The notes beneath the pieces were generated by a model. That model was not told where the DNA came from. It searched no databases and saw only the letters and a list, made by a program, of their open reading frames with translations. 64,000 nucleotides of DNA from Apostichopus japonicus (lineage: Eukaryota > Echinodermata > Holothuroidea > Aspidochirotida > Stichopodidae). The stretch lies in NCBI RefSeq assembly GCF_037975245.1, contig NC_092569.1:18657001-18721000 (forward strand). The letters are read 5' to 3'. The stretch's first letter is position 1. Every line of letters begins with the position of its first letter. Below, piece after piece: positions 21,363 through 31,431 of this stretch. The translations under genes were made by a program, and so were the position numbers.

Positions 21363-24300
21363 TTAACCATAAAGTAGAGGTTGACCATACCGATCAACGG
21401 GTCGTCTCGTCCTCCTGGGTCGTCTATTCGAAGATGGGTCAGAGTTGACGTTCTGACCTGCAGGAACTGATGAGTTGGGGGTTGGTGAGTCAGTATGATA
21501 TGTCTGACCATTTCCAGGCATCTTGTCTGTGGTGTCGTCTGCAGTGTCTTGTGACATGACACTTTCTCTGTCTGGTTGACCAAAGGCAGAGACATCAGCC
21601 ACTTCAACTGTTGCAGTCGATGGTTTCATTTTCCAGGTTGGTGGGTTCCTGCCATCATACGGTAAGAGTTTGTTGTGGTGCACTATTTTTGGCTTACTGA
21701 GTGGTCCCATTTGCACTCGGTAGGTAACATCGGATATCTTCTTAAGTATTTTGCCAGGTCCAATCCAAGATTTCTGAAATTTAGGAGAAATCCCTTTCTT
21801 GCGTTTTGGTTCGTACAGCCAGATGTTGTCGCCTTCTTGATAGCTCCTTAGACTTGAGTTCCTGTCGTAAGTCTTTGTCTTCCAAACATTGGTCAGGTCC
21901 AGGTGGTTACGGGCAGATTGGTGTACTTTCTCTAGTCTGCTTTCTAATCTGTCTACGTACTCACAGTAGGTATTGGCTTGGTCTGTCATTTCTGGTTTCT
22001 CTGTAAGGAGTGTGACTGGGATGGAAGCTCTTCTGCCCATTAGAATCTCGAAGGGAGAATAGCCTGTGGACTCATGTATTGCAGATCTGTAGCTTAGCAT
22101 TACGTACGGGAGCCAGCAGTCCCAATCTCGTTGGTCCGGTGCGACAACTAATGCCAGCATAGCTTCTAAGGTCCTGTTGAATCTTTCAATCATGCCGTCG
22201 GATTGTGGGTAGTATGGAGTTGTCCTTGTTTTGTTAATCTCCAGAAGTCGGCACAGCTCTTGAAATAATTTGGCCTCAAATTGTCGACCTTGATCAGTGT
22301 GTATCTCGGACGGGATGCCATAACGACAAATGAATTCTTCAACAAGGGTGTTTGCTACAGTTGTGGCCTCTTGGTTAGGTATTGCAAAAGCTTCCTTCCA
22401 CTTGGAGAAGTAGTCACCAATAACCAGGATGTATTGGTTTCCACGGTCTGTCTTAGGCAGGGGACCAATGATATCGATGGCTATTCTCTGCATCGGTTCT
22501 CCTGACTTGTAGTTCTGCATACCAGCCTTATTCTTCCTATTGGGGCCTTTCCGGGCACTGCAGAGGTCGCACTTCTTACACCATTTATCAATATCGTTAC
22601 GATAGCCACTCCAGTAGTAGTTGTTCCGGACTCGGTCGATGGTCTTCTTGGTTTTAAAATGACCTGCTACTTTGTGGTCGTGAGACAGTTTCAGTATATT
22701 CTCTCTCATAACTTCCGGAACTATCAGCTGATATGTAAACTTTTCACCAGTTGGAGATTCAAATTTTCGGTAGAGTATACCATTCTTCACTTCAAGTTGT
22801 TGCCATTGGTTCCAGTAATTTCTAACAGCATTATTGTTTCCAGCTACTTGTTCCCAATGGGGTCTGTCATTCCCATTTTCTTTCCAGCCTAGCACAATGC
22901 CCAGATCTTTATCTTCTTTCTGTTTGGATCTGATTTCATCATGTGTAAGGCAACCAAACCAATGCTGTTCCTTCTCTTCTGTGCTACCATCAGCTTTTAG
23001 CAAATCTTGTTTACTGGTTCCTTCTGGTGGTTTCGCAACATTAGATTCCTTACTGGTGGAATCGGTTTGTCCAATGGCACGAACTTTTATCAAACTACAA
23101 CTTGCTCCATCGGTGTTATTGGTTGTTGTAAGTTTTTCCTCCAACTTGTCGCAATGGTTACAGTCACTGCACGGCCTTCGGGAGAGGGCATCTGCATTGC
23201 CGTGAAGTCTTCCTGCTCGATGTTGGATTTCATAGTCATAAGTGTTGAGTACCTCCAGCCAGCGGGCGACCTGACCTTCGGTCCACTTAAATGATGTCAA
23301 CCAGCGTAAGGCACCATGATCTGTTCTGATGGTAAAACGTCGACCGTACAAATAATGGTGGAAGTGCTTCACAGATGCCACAATAGCCAGGAGCTCCTTC
23401 CTCGTGGTGCAGTAACGTCTTTCCGGTTTAGACAATGTTCGGCTAAAGTATGCCGTGACTCGTTCTTGTCCTTCCTGACATTGTGACAGTACACATCCAA
23501 GTCCAAAGTTACTAGCATCGGTGTCGATTATGTAGGTTCCATCATCTGTTGGGTAGGCCAGTATTGGTGCTGTGATTAGGGCAGTCTTCAATTTCTGGAA
23601 AGCTCCTTCACATTCTTCTGACCATGTGAATTTTGACTCCTTTTCGGTGAGTTTGTGGAGAGGTTTTGCTATGTCGGCAAATCCCTTTACGAACTTCCTG
23701 TAATAAGTGCAGAGACCCAAGAAACTTCTCAGTTGAGTTACTGTCATCGGTGTTGGCCAATCTTTCACTGCTTTGACTTTAACTGGATCAGTGGAAACGC
23801 CCTCACAAGACACCAAGTGTCCTAGGTATGATACTTCCTGCTGGAACAGACAGCATTTCTGGGGGTTTAACTTCAGTCCAGCTTCTTTGATGCGGTTGAA
23901 CACCTGTGTTAGACGAACTAGCTCTTCATCAAAAGTCTTACTAAAGACAATTATATCATCTAAGTACAGAAGACAAGTCTGCCAGTGAAGTCCCTTCAAT
24001 ACTCTCTCCATTAAACGTTCAAAAGTCGCCGGAGCATTGCAGAGACCAAAGGGTAGCACGTTGAATTCGTAAAGACCACTGGTTGTAATGAACGCAGTCT
24101 TGCTCTTGTCGGCAGGGTCCATCTCTACTTGCCAGTACCCGCTCTTCATATCCAAGATCGAAAACCATTTAGCCCCGGATAGTGCGTCCAGACTGTCATC
24201 AATCCGTGGAAGGGGGTATGAATCTTTGATGGTGATATCGTTGAGACGTCGGTAGTCCACGCAGAATCGAGTACTGCCATCTTTCTTTGTTACCAAGACT

Positions 24301-25427
24301 ATCGGTGAAGACCAGGGACTGGATGAAGGCTGAATAATGCCTCCCTCTAGCATGCGCTGTACCTCTGTCTGTTCTTTGTCTCGGCGATGAGTTGGTAACC
24401 TTCTAGCAGTTTGTCTTATTGGTCGTTCTGTCCCGGTGTTGATTTTATGTTTCACCAGATTTGTCTTTCCGATGTCTATTGAAGTAGTAGCGAAAGTGTC
24501 TCTATAGGTATATAGTAAGCTCATAACTTGATCTCTCTGCCGTGGTTCAAGCAAATTGGTGCTCCTATCTAGAAGGTCCTTCAAGTCGGCATGAATCTCA
24601 CGTGGGACTTCCGTTGACTCTTGGGAACATTTCTCTTCAGTAGGGCTAGTGTTGATCATTCGGCAGGAGATCTCCTTGGCAGGTTCACAGGTGGCAACAT
24701 TTGTACCCTCATAGATCGTCTTGTGTTGGTCCGTCAGGTTCAGCACTCTTACTGGGATAACTGACATCGAGGCATCAACCACTGCTCGAGCTACCATCAT
24801 TCCATGTTTCTCAAGAAACCTCGGCAGCATCTCTACAACGGCAATTCCATTGGATTTCTTTTCCAGGGATCCCGGTACAACTGCTTCACAGCCAGGAGGA
24901 ATCATGACATTCTCGGCAATCCTAATGCGGCAGCAAGACACTTCAACTTGCTCCACATTCCCGGAGGTTTGCTCTCCTATTGTCACCTTTCCGCTACCAG
25001 CCTCAATCTGACAGTTGTAGTCCCGCAAGAAATCAATTCCCAGGATTCCTTCAGTCTCGATGTCCGCTACCCATACTTCGTACTGGACCAACTTTTCTTT
25101 AATAGTCAGCGAGAAAGTTGCGAAGCCGTCGTAGCCTAAGGGCTGTCCATTTGCCATTCCCACTTGCACTGAAGATTTCTGCAACTTCGGTTTTAACTCT
25201 TCAGAAATGGCATTGTAGACATCTGGCCTTACGATGGTGACATCTGCCCCGGTGTCTACGACAAATGACAATTTGACGTTCTCCAATTGCCCTTCAACTG
25301 TTACATCTCGGCTACTTCTTCCCCTTTTCGCTGACTTCACGGAGGGTCTGTTGTCCCCTACTGCCGACCTTCGACCCCTAAACTCGACAGGTTGGAGTTT
25401 TCCTGTGGTGATGTTTGCATGGCATCT
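21363..25427 (-). CDS. pol: pol polyprotein: protease, reverse transcriptase, RNase H, integrase
   Basis: The frame is open from 25427 (after TGA at 25430-25428) to 21363 and overlaps the 3' end of gag by 70 nt in the -1 frame. No ATG opens it, so it is probably made as a Gag-Pol fusion. Numbering residues from a GTG at 25340, 1325 residues run to the end. Protease VVDTGADVTIV lies near 27-37; RT catalytic Asp 397 and YLDD at 459-462; RNase H Asp608, Glu649, Asp674 and Asp717; integrase zinc site His889/His894/Cys924/Cys927; DDE triad Asp956, Asp1016, Glu1052. A GPY/F-like WIGPGKILKKISDVTYRV is near the C-terminus. No internal stop or frameshift; active enzyme seems possible. Confidence 0.95.
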   Translation of the reverse strand, partial: RCHANITTGKLQPVEFRGRRSAVGDNRPSVKSAKRGRSSRDVTVEGQLENVKLSFVVDTGADVTIVRPDVYNAISEELKPKLQKSSVQVGMANGQPLGYDGFATFSLTIKEKLVQYEVWVADIETEGILGIDFLRDYNCQIEAGSGKVTIGEQTSGNVEQVEVSCCRIRIAENVMIPPGCEAVVPGSLEKKSNGIAVVEMLPRFLEKHGMMVARAVVDASMSVIPVRVLNLTDQHKTIYEGTNVATCEPAKEISCRMINTSPTEEKCSQESTEVPREIHADLKDLLDRSTNLLEPRQRDQVMSLLYTYRDTFATTSIDIGKTNLVKHKINTGTERPIRQTARRLPTHRRDKEQTEVQRMLEGGIIQPSSSPWSSPIVLVTKKDGSTRFCVDYRRLNDITIKDSYPLPRIDDSLDALSGAKWFSILDMKSGYWQVEMDPADKSKTAFITTSGLYEFNVLPFGLCNAPATFERLMERVLKGLHWQTCLLYLDDIIVFSKTFDEELVRLTQVFNRIKEAGLKLNPQKCCLFQQEVSYLGHLVSCEGVSTDPVKVKAVKDWPTPMTVTQLRSFLGLCTYYRKFVKGFADIAKPLHKLTEKESKFTWSEECEGAFQKLKTALITAPILAYPTDDGTYIIDTDASNFGLGCVLSQCQEGQERVTAYFSRTLSKPERRYCTTRKELLAIVASVKHFHHYLYGRRFTIRTDHGALRWLTSFKWTEGQVARWLEVLNTYDYEIQHRAGRLHGNADALSRRPCSDCNHCDKLEEKLTTTNNTDGASCSLIKVRAIGQTDSTSKESNVAKPPEGTSKQDLLKADGSTEEKEQHWFGCLTHDEIRSKQKEDKDLGIVLGWKENGNDRPHWEQVAGNNNAVRNYWNQWQQLEVKNGILYRKFESPTGEKFTYQLIVPEVMRENILKLSHDHKVAGHFKTKKTIDRVRNNYYWSGYRNDIDKWCKKCDLCSARKGPNRKNKAGMQNYKSGEPMQRIAIDIIGPLPKTDRGNQYILVIGDYFSKWKEAFAIPNQEATTVANTLVEEFICRYGIPSEIHTDQGRQFEAKLFQELCRLLEINKTRTTPYYPQSDGMIERFNRTLEAMLALVVAPDQRDWDCWLPYVMLSYRSAIHESTGYSPFEILMGRRASIPVTLLTEKPEMTDQANTYCEYVDRLESRLEKVHQSARNHLDLTNVWKTKTYDRNSSLRSYQEGDNIWLYEPKRKKGISPKFQKSWIGPGKILKKISDVTYRVQMGPLSKPKIVHHNKLLPYDGRNPPTWKMKPSTATVEVADVSAFGQPDRESVMSQDTADDTTDKMPGNGQTYHTDSPTPNSSVPAGQNVNSDPSSNRRPRRTRRPVDRYGQPLLYG

Positions 25428-26467
25428 TCAGGACAATCTCTAGCCCTATGACCTTGCTTGTTGCATTTAAAACATCGTCCTCTGAACTCCACTCCACTTT
25501 GTCTGTTACTTCCTGTATATCTCTGGCTCCTGTTATTATTCTTGAGCTCGCCTTTAAGTTCGTTAAAGCCACTCTTAATAGCTTCGATGAGGGCGCTTGT
25601 CATCTCACTTTGAGTCTGCTGAGTCTGCTCTCTGGTTTTTGTCTGAACAAATTCACCGGAAGTCACAGTTTCGCCGGAAGCCACAGCTCGAACAAGCTTT
25701 CTTGCAGCACCTTTCTTCTGCTCTGCAATGGTGAAAGCCTCCATTTCAACTGCAATAGTGACAGCTTCCTGTAGAGTCGCAGGTCTAGATTGGTAAACCC
25801 GCCATCTGGTATCTGGGTCTTGCAAGCAGTCAACAAAATAATCTTTTGCCAATGCATCATGCATGGAGCTGGGAGCATCAGGATAGGCCTTAACTACTTG
25901 TCTACGCAGATCTTGTGCCAATTCTGGTAGACTCTCTGTCATTTTACGGCTTCTGTTCCGGAGTAGGGCTTTGTGCAATTCGCATTGATTTTCTGGAGCG
26001 AACCTCTGCTTTAATGCTACTGTCAGGGCCTGGTAATTTCTCCTATACTCTTCAGGGAGATCTGCCAATAGTGCTTGAGCTGGCCCTCTGAGATTTGCTG
26101 CCAGGTTTAATGCCATCGAAAGCGGGCTCCAGCCATGGAGTTCTGAGACTATCTCGAATTGAACGAGAAAATCTTTCCATGGGGTTGATCCGTCATATGT
26201 CGGAGTGTTAGCTGTTACACGTGCTCCGGATGATTGAGGGTACCTGAACTGATTGTTGGTTCTGGGCACATATCCATGACTTTCTCTTTGGTATGGTGTG
26301 TAGCATAAAGATTGGTTCTGATCCCTTTGGTCGAAGTCTGTATTCAGGAAAGGATTGGTCTCGTGTCTTTCTTCCTTCTGAAATGGATTCCTTGATGGCT
26401 GTGAGCTGACAGGTGACGTACATTCGTCCATTAGCAGCCAGTGTTCACTTGAACGTGCCTCTGACAT
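25358..26467 (-). CDS. gag: gag capsid/nucleocapsid protein (369 aa)
   Basis: Starts at the first in-frame ATG (26467); the frame is open upstream to at least 26518 without another ATG. The middle (TPTYDGSTPWKDFLVQFE to the Leu-rich capsid-like region LAANLRGPAQALLADLPEEY) fits a retrotransposon capsid. One CCHC zinc knuckle, CFKCNKQGHRARDC, lies near the C-terminus and binds the element's RNA in this family. Ends at TAG 25358-25360 inside the pol overlap. Confidence 0.93.
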   Translation of the reverse strand: MSEARSSEHWLLMDECTSPVSSQPSRNPFQKEERHETNPFLNTDFDQRDQNQSLCYTPYQRESHGYVPRTNNQFRYPQSSGARVTANTPTYDGSTPWKDFLVQFEIVSELHGWSPLSMALNLAANLRGPAQALLADLPEEYRRNYQALTVALKQRFAPENQCELHKALLRNRSRKMTESLPELAQDLRRQVVKAYPDAPSSMHDALAKDYFVDCLQDPDTRWRVYQSRPATLQEAVTIAVEMEAFTIAEQKKGAARKLVRAVASGETVTSGEFVQTKTREQTQQTQSEMTSALIEAIKSGFNELKGELKNNNRSQRYTGSNRQSGVEFRGRCFKCNKQGHRARDCPEDAMQTSPQENSNLSSLGVEGRQ

Positions 26468-26689
26468 AATTGGTGTAAGCAGAGTATTTTCTTGATGATT
26501 TCGGGAATAATTTGACAAGTCCGAAATTGTTCTTCCTTCAGATATCAGAATTCCTCTCTATCAGTGGTTCAAGCTCTGGTATTGCCAGACTGCATTGTAG
26601 ATCAGTCAGAAGGTTGTACTTGTTCTCTGCACTATGTTCCTCAGCATGTGAAACAAACTCTTTTCGTAAAAATTTAGCAGAGTTCCTTG

Positions 26690-26975
26690 TTGTAGAGCCA
26701 ATCTTTTCTGTGAGAAAACATCAGAGACCCTCGATGGTGAGCCAATCTTTTCTGTTAGAACCAGAGTCTTTTCTGTGAGAAAACATCAGAGTCCCTCGAT
26801 GGTGAGCCAATCTTTTCTGTGAGAACCAGAGTCTTTTCTGTGAGAAAACATCAGAGTCCCTCGATGGTGAGCCAATCTTTTCTGTGAGAACCAGAGTCTT
26901 TTCTGTGAGAAAACATCAGAGTCCCTCGATGGTGAGCCAATCTTTTCTGTCGGAGAGCCAGTCTTTTCTGTTTTT
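26690..26975 (-). repeat. 65-bp tandem repeats in the retrotransposon leader
   Basis: About four units with a 65-bp period. The marker CATCAGAG recurs at 26719, 26784, 26849 and 26914. Each unit holds two TTTTCTGT half-units. They lie between the primer site and gag, in the untranslated leader. Confidence 0.9.
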
Positions 26976-27017
26976 CAGATCCTGGTGTGGTTTAGTATTC
27001 TTCTCCAGGAGTTCAAA

Positions 27018-27035
27018 ATCCCACCGTTGCCACCA
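27018..27035 (-). other. tRNA-Leu primer binding site
   Basis: The + strand ATCCCACCGTTGCCACCA is the 3' end expected of a eukaryotic tRNA-Leu, including CCA. Two bases (GT) separate it from the 5' LTR. The upstream GTTCAAAATCC resembles the tRNA T-arm, so the match may extend further. Confidence 0.75.
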
Positions 27036-27037
27036 GT

Positions 27038-27565
27038 TGTTGCGTTCCGAGGGTCCTCAGCACGGCCAAGAATTCTGCCAGGAGATCTGTTTGGAGAAAT
27101 CGTTGCTAGCCTGTGTATCAGTTAACCACCGCAGGGCAGCAACTAGAGACCAGGCCAGGTTACAAACACACAACAAAAATGACTCTGCGCACAAGACTTT
27201 AGAGTGTGTGAGTGCCAGTTCTTCAGAAAAGAACAATTTTACAGGCGTTTATTTGACCGTCTCACTCTGGTCCATATACCACGCAATATAACAGTACAAC
27301 ATGAGAAGTACAATCCCTTTAACTATTTAATTAACAACAATAACATTATGCCCCCAAACATGTGCAGACATGTCGTAGACATATAACGTAATGATAACGT
27401 TGGTTTACTAAATCCATAACTCTCTTAATAAGTCTATAAAACACAGCAATTAACATTTAACCCCCTAAAATTACATCCTAATAGATTATGAATATTCATG
27501 ACATAGCTGGCTATGAAGCTAAGTGCAGTTTACTACGGATGAGTATAAAGGCCATTCACGTTACA
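27038..27565 (-). repeat. 5' LTR of the Ty3/gypsy element
   Basis: 528 bp, same length and ends as the other LTR and no visible difference. The element's promoter should lie here on the - strand, but I did not identify its elements. Confidence 0.93.
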
Positions 27566-27599
<34 letters not shown>

Positions 27600-27625
27600 A
27601 TATATATATACATACATATATACAT
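27566..27625. repeat. (AT)n microsatellite at the LTR insertion edge
   Basis: Runs of AT/TA with ATGTATGT and ACATACAT forming a self-complementary stretch. It continues the AT run on the other side of the element. Confidence 0.85.
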
Positions 27626-28207
27626 TTCCGTAGTTGAATGAAATATATATAATCTTTAGCTATTAATCTCAAGATGTGTAATTTTTGATAACGAACTTAG
27701 AAAAGGAACAAAAAAAGCAAAACAACAACATCCAATGGCAACACAACGTAACCGGATATAGACTGAATATTTATGGTTTTTTTTCAAGCTTTGGGTGCCT
27801 ATTTCACAGGTGTTAACAATACAAAAAACTACTGTGTTGTGTACAATCTCCATCTAGATAAATGATAATGTAAACAAAAACATATTGAATGTAAACAAGC
27901 ATAAAAAACGTCTTTGATTAAAAATCAAAACAATTCAAGAGATGGATTTGACATAGGCCACACAGAATGAAACGAAAGAAAGCATTTACATCAGATCACC
28001 GTTTTTAGGAAGCTTTCACAAAGTTGAATGTTATTCAGGTCACTATTGTTTAATATATAAATATATATAAAATAAATACATATACCGATATATATATAAT
28101 ATATATACGGAAAAGCTCAGCAAATAAATGTATATGACCATTGTCAGATGTTTTATGTGGTTGCGTTCCCCTGCCATGTGGCTCCATTTGAAACCCCCAC
28201 ACCCACC
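27626..28207. other. Unassigned AT-rich sequence
   Basis: I see no gene, no unit homology and no element ends here. It is unique to the B-C spacer within the window. Confidence 0.4.
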
Positions 28208-28236
28208 TCTTCTCAAATTATCTTTAAAACCTCTTC

Positions 28237-28295
<59 letters not shown>

Positions 28296-28321
28296 TCTCA
28301 AATTATCTTTAAAACCTCTTC

Positions 28322-28387
<66 letters not shown>
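28208..28387. repeat. Duplicated 33-bp unit, each followed by (TA)n
   Basis: The same 33-bp sequence (TCTTCTCAAATTATC...) occurs at 28208-28240 and 28293-28325, each followed by about 50-60 bp of TA repeats. Confidence 0.9.
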
Positions 28388-28389
<2 letters not shown>

Positions 28390-28390
28390 G

Positions 28391-29093
28391 TGAAGTGATG
28401 CGAGTCTTAAAAATCAATTGAATAGAAATGAACCAAAGGTTGCAGGCAAACCTTGATCGGCTAATTATTATCATTATTATTATGAGTAAACTATAAGTAA
28501 TCAGTAGTTAGTATTTATTGTTTAACCAAACTTCGTTTAAAATAGTTTGAACGGGATAGAGGACGGCCGCACCTCTAACTCAACTATCACCATAAATCAC
28601 ATATTGCTCAAAATATCGCTTAGGTCTGTGGAAGTAAGCTCAATAGAGGCGATTGTTGTTACTACAAGGACATACAAAGACACAATCATACCGAAAACAG
28701 CTCAACAGAATATCGTGTCCCAGTCCCTAAAGTTGAAATATTTATATCACGGTACCCTTAAAAGAATTGTTTGGTAGCCCTTAGAAATTGCCTTAAAACA
28801 CGATAATAAATATGAGAACCTTAATGTTGCGTTTGACAAAGAAACGATTTTTCAATCGTGTAAGATGAATATTTCAAATATACTTTGAACAGTACAGAAC
28901 GTGACGTCAGCTTCGCAAATGCAGACTTCATGCGACATAACCCACGCTCCATACAGGTCCTACAGTAATCACAACATAAACCGCGTTTGAATACAGATAA
29001 ATTTCCTCCTTAATGTTCGGTGAATTTCTTATAAATCATATATATTTTACAAAATCCTCAAGAAGTCATATATGTAGTGCATTGGGCTGCTTT
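28391..29093. repeat. Second copy of the 17154-17905 spacer segment
   Basis: Includes ordinary unit sequence and the left ~340 bp of the Harbinger-like element (from about 28754, AAAGAATTGTTTGGTAGCCC). It then stops abruptly at the truncated decayed ORF. Confidence 0.6.
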
Positions 29094-29379
29094 TTAACAT
29101 TTTATTAAGTATATATGACGGAAATGAGAACGGATTATTCTACGGTGATATTACGCAGAATCCGCAGATTGAATATGGCCCTATCCCCTACCCCCTTATG
29201 CACCCTTCATAGGAGCTAAAGGCCTACAGCCAAGAGAAAACGTTGGAGCCGTAAAATATTATTTCTTTAGAGAAGTCTTGCGGTCAATAAGAAATATCGG
29301 TAAACGCAACATAATGAATTCAGTACTTATTCATCATGGTCATAGCTACTATAGTAACTGTATTCATTACACTTTGTAA
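29094..29379 (+). pseudogene. Decayed ORF of unknown family, 5' truncated (B-C spacer)
   Basis: Begins mid-frame with IYDGNENGLFYGDITQNPQI and runs to the same HHGHSYYSNC tail and TAA (29377-29379). The first half is missing. This copy shows the frame across the site where the A-B copy has an inserted base, but it has its own TAG near 29210. Confidence 0.45.
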
Positions 29380-29799
29380 CCCAAATATGAAACGTTTGTA
29401 TCAAATATGTTCAACGAAACATAAATAATATGTACAATATTGTCGCCTTATTTGCACAATCATAATATTGAGATATCAATGTAACTTTCCAATGTCAATT
29501 TCGTATGTAGCTTCTTCTAACTAGCCATGCATTTCAAAGCATCCAAATCTGACACTACACATGTTCTTTGTACCATTTTGTGTTTCAATCCTCCTCCGAA
29601 CACGATTATACTGGGATCGAAACATCTGGTCTTTTAGTTTATGTATATTTTAAAATAAATTTGTTTCCACAATCTACTCTCCCATAAAATCAATCCCGAT
29701 GATAGAGTGGGGTAGCTAATAGATGATACACTTTATACCTGACCTGAAAACGCTCCAACTCTCTATCAAATTACTGCAAATAATTCCCTCTGAAAAAAA

Positions 29800-30340
29800 T
29801 CGCCGATTTGAAATATGTGTCTCCAAATAGTGCAGTGTTTGCCCACAGATTGAAGTGCAACACAACAGTATTTACGGCTATCATTCGTATCGATGCGCAA
29901 TAGACTATACCGGGAAAGTTCCTTTCCCAACGTTGGCATCAGTGCGGGAGGGCGTTGATAAATCATCGCATATGCATTATGATCATTTATACTTCTGAAA
30001 ACATATAGCTGTGTAGAGTCGTGGTCCATATTTGAACTGGTGTAACGCTACTATTACTTGTTATGTTGTTGATGTATAATATTCAGTTTAAAATAGATTG
30101 AATAAACGATAGGTCACATTAAAGGTAACATTGAAAACCCCTTGTTAACCCGGTAGCGTGTATATATCAAGTTGAGATATTTATCTCACAGATGCCTTCT
30201 TGACTTTGTTTGACAAATATTTCAGAAATATTCTACAGAAGATAACCTGGACATGACGACTAATGTCACTAATCCAAGATCTTCCACTGATATATAAACT
30301 CTCTTCCTCAGTCCCATTACCTTGCACAAGTTTAAACGAA
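29800..30340 (-). pseudogene. Decayed minus-strand ORF of unknown family (B-C spacer)
   Basis: Carries MDHDSTQLYVFRSINDHNAY, MIYQRPPALMPTLGKE and, upstream, KLVQGNGTEEESLYISGRS. Broken by a stop before ISQLDIYTLPG and by an extra insertion between the two blocks. Confidence 0.35.
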
Positions 30341-30754
30341 GGTAAACAGTGGAAAACATCAGTTTGCATGATACATGGTAACATAATTCATGGGTATGAA
30401 AATCAGCACATTAAGTTCACTGCGCGATACCACACTCAGGTCTGAGCATCGTCAATGGGACGTTGACTACACAGTAATGCCTGACAAGCCGAGACTAGCT
30501 TGACTGCTTTAAAGACACAAATTACGGTGTAGAAACATGTCTTCTCTTTATTCCGTCCTAAGACCCTTACTTTCCCTTGATTAACGAGATTATGTGAGGT
30601 ATTGCAATATATAACAACCAGTTAGGAACGAGTTCTTTTTTATAGCCAAATTAGGTGGCTTACGTTAAATTCATAGTATGCAATGTTTAGGTACAGCTGA
30701 AGGGACTAATGTGGACCTCTGTAGCTGTGTACATTTACAAGTTTGCTAAACGAC

Positions 30755-30756
<2 letters not shown>

Positions 30757-30850
<94 letters not shown>
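30757..30850. repeat. (TA)n expansion upstream of copy C, with palindrome
   Basis: About 93 bp of TA repeats where copies B and E have only a short AT stretch. It runs into a perfect 32-bp palindrome at 30847-30878 (arms ATAGCAATGGTATATA). Confidence 0.9.
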
Positions 30851-31059
30851 CAATGGTATATATATATACCATTGCTATCCTTATTATACTTTTATTTTAA
30901 ATATATAACTATTTTATTACTATGATTATTAATTTTATTATCATGTTTTGCTTTGTTTGGTTATATAACTCTGTACATTTACTCTATGGCTGCGATTTAT
31001 TTTAGAAAAAACACCCAAAAGCTTCGGTCGTATTAACGATATGTTCTTTCTATTATTTA

Positions 31060-31347
31060 ATATATTGGCACGATGGTCTTGGCATTCATCCAAATAGTCA
31101 CGCGATCTATAGCCTACGGTGGCTCTAAGATAAAACTTGGAAATGGCATGGTATCTCTTTTAACCTTAACTAAACTTAACACAACTTCTGATTACGTTAC
31201 TTTTTAAAAAGCCAAACACGTTGTGGCATCAGTTTTCTACCGTGCCCTCCTACTTCCTTGTATCTCCTCGTCACCGTCAGAACAAAAATACTTAAAATAC
31301 TTCATTACGACTTCAGACGAGCAGCAAACGTAACCTCTTCCATCACG
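31060..31347 (+). promoter_or_regulatory. Putative promoter and 5' UTR of copy C
   Basis: Same conserved block as copy B, with TTTTTAAAAA at 31201-31210 and CTTCCATCACG before the ATG. Confidence 0.4.
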
Positions 31348-31431
31348 ATGTTGTGTATTGTTCGTTTTACGGCCTTTGCCGTAATTTTACTTATTTCGTT
31401 GACAACGAAGAGCGCTGTCTCACAAGAACTG
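31348..31431 (+). CDS. Copy C exon 1: signal peptide
   Basis: 28 codons; one residue differs from B (TTKSAVSQEL for TTKNAVSQEL). Donor GTGAGT. Confidence 0.85.

Larger units (their letters stand above)
20076..27565 (-). mobile_element. Complete Ty3/gypsy LTR retrotransposon, - strand
   Basis: 7490 bp with 528-bp LTRs at 20076-20603 and 27038-27565 (5' LTR for the element), both TG...CA on the + strand. Internal order on the - strand: tRNA-Leu primer site, 65-bp leader repeats, gag, pol (protease, RT, RNase H, integrase), polypurine tract. Pol order with integrase last marks Ty3/gypsy. No envelope gene or chromodomain seen. I found no LTR differences on reading both copies, and both frames are open, so the insertion looks recent. 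It sits in (AT)n; ATAT flanks both sides (20072-20075 and 27566-27569), consistent with a 4-bp target duplication but ambiguous in that repeat. Confidence 0.95.

Noticed and set aside
22281-25139. Several + strand open frames across the pol region
   Set aside because: Antisense shadows of the intact pol frame.
26690-26975. Repeat array considered as a CRISPR-like array
   Set aside because: Units are contiguous direct repeats without unique spacers, in a eukaryotic retrotransposon.
28128-28421. Open frame with long YIYIYI runs (also near 30709-30900)
   Set aside because: Pure translation of TA microsatellites.
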